A DNA stretch of 64,000 nt from NCBI RefSeq assembly GCF_000715075.1, contig NC_134101.1, positions 137,096,237 to 137,160,236 of the forward strand, read 5' to 3'. Made by a program: the position numbers and the translations under genes. The notes beneath the pieces were generated by a model that did not search any database, was not told the DNA's origin, and saw nothing but the letters and a program-made list of their open reading frames with translations. Shown piece after piece: positions 58,161 through 64,000 of the stretch (the first letter of the stretch is position 1; each line of letters begins with the position of its first letter). The stretch comes from Nicotiana tabacum. Lineage: Eukaryota > Streptophyta > Magnoliopsida > Solanales > Solanaceae.

Positions 58161-58634
58161 GAAACAGTAACAACTTAAAACAAATGGTTTGAGATCCTAT
58201 AGGTATGCTTGCTAAACCTCGTTAAATAAGGAAATTAGGTTACTTAAAACCGGTTCAGAATAGACTGATTTTAAGCAGACTAGTTTCAAATTCTGCAGGC
58301 AATGGTATCTACTATTGCTGATTTTAAAACCCTATGGACATGATATCTAATTTTTAACGGAAACGAACAGGATTTTACTTGAGAATCCCTATAGGCATGA
58401 TTTCTATATATTATACCGATTTCCAATTATGAACATGATACTTATTTATAGTCATTTAGAACCAAAAGCATGATATCTAAGTGGCATGCAGAATTTAAAT
58501 AAGTCCTATAGGTAGGTTATCTAGGTGTGAAATTGATCATGAAGAAATTAAGATAAACCTTATAGACATGGTGTCTAAAATGCAGAATTGAACAAGCAGA
58601 GTTTAAAAAAACAATCCTATAGGAATGCTTTCTA
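57995..58634 (-). repeat. Dispersed 20-bp motif cctatagacatgatatcta, nine times
   Basis: Near-copies at 57995, 58123, 58195, 58330, 58387, 58462, 58504, 58558 and 58615. Spacing is irregular (42 to 135 bp). Confidence 0.65.
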
Positions 58635-59735
58635 CTCTTGATCATACATGATTACCCGACCCTTTTCACTAGCCAGCCCAAGTGTTTATTACAAATTATT
58701 ACAGACCAGAAATAATGAATTACACTAGAAAAGTACAAAGAAAAGTTACAACTAGAGGAAGCTTGATTCTTGACTTCCTCTTTGAGTTATGGAATAAACC
58801 ACCTCAAATGCCATTGATCCAAAGCCTTTCTCAGACTTGAGTGTGTCAAAGTTCCCTAAGGGTCTTAATAGGACCCCGGGCAGTGCTCACACCCAAGTTA
58901 CATAGCCAGAATAGAGATGAGTGCAGTGTGGAAGTGCCAGCCCTTATGTGTCCAAGTTCAGAGAGAGCTTGTGGGTCCCAAGGGAAGGCTCTCACACAGG
59001 GGGCAGAACTTAAGTTCTAAGAAGATAGTGAAAGTGCAGGAACAGAGTTTAAAATTGGGGGGATAAAGGAGAGGGGAAAGGGTGATAGGGAGACAGTAAT
59101 TAACACATAGGGTTAATAACTTCATACAAAGGGGGGTCAAGGGTTGCGAATTCTTTGCAAGGAGCCCATGCACTTAGGCATGGATCCGTTTTGGGCATGC
59201 ACAGCAATAGAAGGTGCTGATATGCTGATAAAACAATCAGAATATACAACATCTAGAGGAAGCATGGAAGTTATGATCCCAGGAGGATCAGGTTTGGGTC
59301 ATGTACAGCAATGTCCAATGCTGTCATGCCCCAAACCAATCACAAGTATTAAACACATTAGAGTGGGGATTTAGGATTCACAAGTCATGATAAGTAATGG
59401 CAGAACATTAATTCAAAATCAAGAAAGCGCATATTAAAGCATGTTTAATAATGGTACTGGGTTAAATAAAAACAAAAGACAAACAAGGATGAAAGAGACA
59501 GTAAAGAAGCATGTTGTTGTTGGTGTAGAAGCTTAATTAGAACATACCAGTAAAAATGCAAATGAAGAGAAAAATAAGCAAGTTTCCCACAGCCTAGCCT
59601 TGGCTTTCAGCCGGCTAGGTAAGGCAGCAATACAAGTAGCAACAGAGAAAAGAGAGAGATTTTAGTGGAGTGTGTGTCTGAACTCAAGTGTTTTATGCCT
59701 TGTGTTCGTGTCCTTGAAAGAAGTGAAATACAAGG

Positions 59736-59743
59736 TATTTATA
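59736..59743 (-). promoter_or_regulatory. TATA box in LTR F
   Basis: The minus strand reads GCTATAAATACC, a good TATA box about 2.27 kb from the LTR start. This is comparable to 2.3 kb in LTR A. Confidence 0.5.
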
Positions 59744-60448
59744 GCTTTTTTGAAAATGAGTGAAAGAGAAGTAATAAGCCACAAACATGGAAACAATCAC
59801 TATTCAGAATCAATTACACAAGTGATTGCCTTTAATTAAGGGATCACTCGCTTAACGGGCAGTGACAGGTTCAAAATAAGAAAAGAAATCAATTTATAGG
59901 AAGATTGATTATTGCCATAAAAGAAGTAGTAAAATAATTGAGTAAGTGATTAAGTCTAAGTACAGGAATATACTTGTTAAGGGTTCAGTTAGGCAAAACA
60001 AGGAAAGAAATCAATTAACCTTAACAGGCAAGTGAAATCAGATTTTCATAAAGGAAAAGTTTGAAATCAGTCACAAAATTGAAGATCAATAAAAGAGGGA
60101 AACTCAACGTATAAATAGAGTGCACAAAACACTAGACATGTGAGGCCAAACTATTGGTAAAAAAAATAGCACGAAATAATAGTACAAAGTTAATAGACAG
60201 CAAATATTCGAAACATGATAGTCACGTAGGTCAAGCTTCATTGACTTAGTAGTAGAGAAAAAGATAGAGTATCAGAAGCATGCAAAGGGTCAAGTGAAAA
60301 ACCCTTCTGAAAAGCATAGTCGAGTTTCAAAGATAGTAAGAACCCAGAATCAAAGGAATCACATAAAGAAAAGAGATGCTGAGAAACTAAGGAATTTCAA
60401 ATCAAGTCGAGCAATTTCAAACAGATGAATTGCACAAGCAGTTTCAGA

Positions 60449-60770
60449 AACTCGAATAGACCCCAAAAAATTAGGGTTTTCGAAACCAATCGAGTTTAAA
60501 GATGATGAACAAATAGATTACACAAATACTTAGCAGACTGCTTTAGAGACTCGAATGAACCCAAAAGAAATTAGGGTTTTCAGCACCAATCGAGTCTAGA
60601 GATGATAAACAAGTAAATCAAACAAACAAATAGTCTCAGAAACTCGAATGAACCCAAAGAAATTAGGGTTTTCAACACCAATCGAGTCTAGAGATGATAA
60701 ACAAGTAGATTAAACAAATACTAACAAATAGACTCAGAAACCCCAAAAGAAATTAGGATTTGTATCATGC
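60449..60770 (-). repeat. Tandem repeat, 92-100 bp period, with telobox motif
   Basis: Three to four copies carry aaattagggttttc (60470, 60570, 60662) and caatcgagtctagagatgat. On the element strand each has GAAAACCCTAATTT, a telobox. Confidence 0.75.
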
Positions 60771-62005
60771 AAACTCAGATAGAAGGACAGTACGAGCCAT
60801 CATAGCAAAACATGTCAAAAATCAGAGAAAAGTTTTAAAATAACTTAACAAGAAAACCCTAATCGGAAAAGATAAAGAGTTTTGAAAGCATAGTTTTAAA
60901 AGAAACTTCGAGAAAGATGCTTAGAAGTTCAAAGCAAACATAGATCTAAAGCATATCTAAAAGAAATCGAAACAACCTTAGAGATTAGGGTTTCAGAAGA
61001 ACCCCAAGTGACGAGAAAGGCCTTGAAAGCCATCGATCTAAGCAGGAGAGTCAAAAGTCTGACTCGAATGGCCATGGCTGGCCGGAGAAAGATCAGAGAC
61101 GATCAGAGAACAGTCATTGAGCAAAGACCGGACCAAGCCCCTTCAGGATCTGGTCATGAGACCACAAAAACGAACACGTAGAAGCCATGAGAGGCTGATA
61201 CAAGTCTCCGATGACCTTGGAAGGCCATGGATTAGGGCGGATTAGGGTGGAGGTGGCTAGGGTTTGAGGGTGTTGTAGAGAGGATTTGCGAGAGGAGGGG
61301 TTTCAGAGGTGGCATGTTGTGAGGAATGATAGGGTTTAGGGGGTCGTTTGGAATTAATTAAGGTAAGGGGGTCTGGTGGTCGTTGATCATTTTGATCAAC
61401 GACCTGGATTGAACGGGTAAGTGGGGTGGTTTAATGGAATAGGGCCATGGTCGGTTCAGATTGCAATTGGGTCGGGGTAATTGGGATTCAAATTGGGGGT
61501 CCAATTTAGGCTATAATCGAAATAAAATAGGGCTAACATTTAAATAGCCAATTTTTCCTATTTGATTTATAAAAAATAATAAAATAATTTTTGTAAATAA
61601 ATTAAAGGTGCTAAAATAATTTATAGTATATAATTATCAAATTAAAAATACTGGACTAAATTTTTATAAATATAAACGCAATTAAATCTAAAAGAGGCTA
61701 ATATTGCAATTATATACAATGTAGCTTTAAAAATATCAAATCAATTTATAAAAATATGCAAAAAACTATATTGGCTATATTTTAGTATAAATATGAGAAT
61801 CCAATAAATGAATCACCAAAAAATGATAATTTGGAAATATTATTGGGTTTTTATGAATGAAATGGGGGAATAAATTGGTTTAAAAATCTTGAAAAGTTAA
61901 GGAAAAAATAATAAAACATTTGGACATACTTATAAATGCATAAATATGTTATTTTGAAAGTATTTTGCATATAAAAAATATATAAGGAAAAATTGGGTAT
62001 CAACA

Positions 62006-62018
62006 GCTGCCCCTCTTT
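62006..62018 (-). other. Polypurine tract of element F
   Basis: The minus strand AAAGAGGGGCAGC abuts the LTR start TGTTGATACC. Confidence 0.7.
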
Positions 62019-62120
62019 ACCCGGGAAGGATGAACGAGTTGTCGGGTAAAGATATGATGGTCAATTTTGACCGAGCGGAACGGTTCGAAGAGGTTTAGGC
62101 CATGCCCTGGTTTCTGAGCT

Positions 62121-62165
62121 GCCTACATATCCCTGGTTTTACAGGAATCATGCCATATGTAGTTC
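62121..62165 (-). ncRNA. Stem-loop unit in element F, near the polypurine tract
   Basis: Outer helix: plus-strand ctaca (62123-62127) with tgtag (62158-62162). Inner helix: tccctg (62130-62135) with cagga (62142-62146), one bulge. Same layout and distance to the purine tract as unit 4 of element A. Confidence 0.45.
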
Positions 62166-62339
62166 AGGATCCGTCGGCGAAGGATGCTGATGGAGACTTT
62201 TCGAGAATGGACGCAATATTTAGGGTCGGTTTGATATGGCTGCGGGAACTAGAGCAGGATTGCTCCTGCCGAGATGGTCGTTACTCGCCGGTTTACTTGC
62301 AAATAAGCAATACAAGCATATATCGTGCATAAATATGAT

Positions 62340-62599
62340 GCAAATTCCCATCGGACCATAAATGTCGTCTTCGGACGATGAGAATGATGTCCTTAGACCA
62401 TGATGTCCTGGGCCATGAAGCGTGCAATAAAGGATTCGCAGGCCATGAAATGATGCTCTCGGGCTATGAGGATGGTGCCTCCGAGCCATGATGCCTTTGA
62501 ATAATAATACGCGAGAAAAATTAAAAGGGGTCCTCAGGCCATGGCATGGTGTTCTCGGGCTATGAAAATGGTGTTTCCGAACGATAATGCCTTCGGATA
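62340..62599 (-). repeat. Degenerate ggccatgaagatggtg-type repeats
   Basis: Strings such as gggctatgaggatggtgcc and gggctatgaaaatggtg recur at irregular spacing before the regular 34-bp array. Probably a decayed array. Confidence 0.5.
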
Positions 62600-62965
62600 A
62601 TTTGGCGATTTTTCAGCCCATGAGACACAGTATTTGGCAATTTTTCAGCCCATGAGACGTAGTATTTGGCGATCTTTCAGCCCATGCAACGTAGTAGGTG
62701 GCGATCTTTCAGCCATGCAAATGTAGATGATGTGGCGATCTTTCAGCCATGCAAATGTAGATGATATGGAAATCTTTTAGCCATGCAAATGTAGATGAGG
62801 CGGCGATCTTTCAGCCATGCAAACGTAGATGATGTGGCGATCTTTCAGCCATGCAAATGTAGATGAGGCGGCGATCATTCAGCCATGCAAACGTAGATGA
62901 GGCAGTGATCTTTCAGCCATGCAAACGTAGATGATGTGGTGATCTTTCAGCCATGCAGATGCAGG
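62600..62965 (-). repeat. 34-bp tandem array, about 11 copies
   Basis: The unit is gcgatctttcagccatgcaa plus 14 more bases (acgtagatgatgtg). Copies nearest 62600 are the most diverged. Confidence 0.9.
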
Positions 62966-63330
62966 TGGAGGTAGAGCGTAACCTCGGAAGGCAGAATGGG
63001 AGCCTTATGCAATGCAGAAAATGCAAATGGAGACAGCGTTTAGTCTCGGAAGGCAAAATGGTATCCTTATGCAATGCAGAAAATGCAGATGGAGACAGCG
63101 TTTAGTCTCAGAAGGCAGAATGGTAGCCTTATGCAATGTAGAAAATGCAGATGGAGACAACGTTAAGTCTCGTAAGGCAAAATGATAGCCTTATGCAATG
63201 CAGAAAATGCAGATGGAGACAGCGTTTAGTCTCGGAAGGCAGAATGGTAGCTTTATGCAATGCAGAAAATATAGATGGGGACAGCGTTTAGTCTCATAAG
63301 GCAGAATGGTAGCCTTATGCAAGAAATAAA
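62966..63330 (-). repeat. 61-bp tandem array, 6 copies
   Basis: The unit contains gcagatggagacagcgttta, gtctcggaaggcagaatggt and agccttatgcaatgcagaaa. The first and last copies are diverged. Confidence 0.92.
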
Positions 63331-63784
63331 ATGGCAAATGGTGATAGAGCTTTCTTATCTGATAGCAGATTGCGATATTGTGACTACTGGGGACATTGTG
63401 ACACACGGAACGTCACCGGTGTGTATGGATGGCAAATGCGAGTAAGTGTAACAACTTTGAGAGTTGTATTCCTGAACGACGTTTGCCTCGTGAGTGTATA
63501 GTATGTCTGATGCTTTCGTAATCCAAGTGCCTGCGTCCAAAGAAAAATCGTGAGTTTTGTAAAGGGGGAGGTTAGTTCGTATCCCCGCTGGCTCTGCTTG
63601 GTCTGCTCGGCTTTGATCTGTTGATACTGTATGTATCATTAGGGTACAATTGCTAAACAAGGCAATCTCAGTAATAAACATGCATGATTTTGTAAACAAT
63701 ATGACATAAGTATATAGTTAAGAAACAACTTTTAGATGAACCGACGATTGTGACGTGGTTCAAGACATTGCAACCCCTCTTGTT
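63331..63784. other. Interior of element F without recognised feature
   Basis: No coding block or clear repeat on either strand. Confidence 0.4.
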
Positions 63785-63907
63785 GCAGAATTTTGAGGGT
63801 CCTCCTCAAAATTCTGCCCCAGTTAATGGGTTGATACTTCTGGCTGTTGCTTGCGACAGCCGACTGAAATTACTTCGGAATTTTGAGGGTCCTCCTCAAA
63901 ATTCTTC
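63785..63907. repeat. Two identical palindromes 90 bp apart in element F
   Basis: Arms GAATTTTGAGG and CCTCAAAATTC with loop GTCCT occur at 63788-63814 and 63878-63904. The first is extended by GCA/TGC to a 14-bp stem (63785-63817). Between them, GGCTGT and ACAGCC (near 63842-63861) form a third small hairpin. Confidence 0.85.
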
Positions 63908-63966
63908 CCCAATTTCCAATTGCGGGGGAAATGAAAATTTTAGTAAATTGTGACCGAACCCATAGG

Positions 63967-64000
63967 GCTGCCTACGTATCCCCTCTTAAAGGGGAATCAG
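63967..64000 (-). ncRNA. Stem-loop unit in element F, cut by window edge
   Basis: Plus-strand ctacg (63972-63976) is the 3' arm of the outer helix. The inner helix is tcccc (63979-63983) with gggga (63991-63995). The 5' arm of the outer helix lies past position 64000. Confidence 0.4.

Larger units (their letters stand above)
57041..62005 (-). repeat. 3' LTR of element F (about 4.97 kb)
   Basis: The LTR is bounded by TG and CA in element orientation. The right part resembles LTR A (block with gcctaacaccttctcc on the minus strand near 57245). It contains a 128-bp tandem duplication (57905-58160), a dispersed 20-bp motif (57995-58634), a TATA box (59736-59743) and a 92-100 bp repeat with telobox motifs (60449-60770). 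Element orientation has AAACCCTAA-type boxes at several places between 60470 and 61260. No credible gene. Confidence 0.82.
57041..64000 (-). mobile_element. Tat/Ogre-type LTR element F (3' end only), inserted in LTR of element E
   Basis: On the minus strand its LTR starts TGTTGATACCC (62005) and ends GGGGGCGCGACA (57041). It is preceded by the tract AAAGAGGGGCAGC, as in element A. The last part of its interior (62006-64000) has tandem arrays and the same stem-loop unit as A. No coding block falls in the window. Confidence 0.82.

Overview
The window is a transposon-packed stretch of a plant nuclear genome, most likely Solanaceae. A Nicotiana-like or related large genome would fit, but the genus is an inference. 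The grounds are Tekay-type chromovirus Ty3/gypsy elements with an initiator-Met-tRNA primer site, Tat/Ogre-type elements with 4-5 kb LTRs and huge repetitive internal regions, a SolS/TS-like SINE ending in GTT repeats, and plant-type hAT, Tourist-like and Helitron remnants. No intact host gene is visible. Nearly every long ORF is a retrotransposon relic or a by-product of a repeat whose unit is a multiple of three.

Layout. 1-8705: chromovirus copy 1 (end of its 5' LTR, broken gag-pol, full 3' LTR), inserted in a SINE. 8706-10881 and 29228-34276: the oldest sequence, possibly host. It holds a 1.3 kb segment present twice (8708-9988 and 30566-31878) carrying a TATA box, a short ATG exon with a GT donor, and a Helitron 3' end. 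It also holds a candidate last exon, a SINE with a 15-bp target duplication, a Tourist-like element and a hAT transposase relic. 10882-29227: a solo LTR (family B) with a perfect ATTAT target duplication, split by a 15.5 kb non-coding Tat-type element (A, 12832 to about 28380). 34277-47200: part of a Tat-type LTR (D), split by a minus-strand chromovirus derivative (C, 35352-45849) that keeps gag relics but no recognisable pol. 47201-57040: chromovirus copy 2 (E), whose 3' LTR is interrupted by a minus-strand Tat/Ogre-type element (F, 57041 to the window end).

Insertion order can be read from the nesting: A entered B; B entered old sequence; C and E entered D; F entered E; copy 1 entered a SINE that predates the 1.3 kb duplication. 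Both chromovirus copies show gag, protease, reverse transcriptase, RNase H, integrase and chromodomain in the usual order, and both are dead through many stops (mostly CAG to TAG) and frameshifts.

The least ordinary signals are structural rather than coding. (1) A stem-loop unit of about 40-70 nt recurs six times in the two Tat-type elements, with both helices kept by compensating changes. (2) Three chromovirus LTR families have a family-specific GC-rich palindrome 15-23 nt before the TATA box. (3) The tandem arrays inside these LTRs are built from short hairpins whose arms co-vary. All pairings were read by eye; no folding or database search was run.
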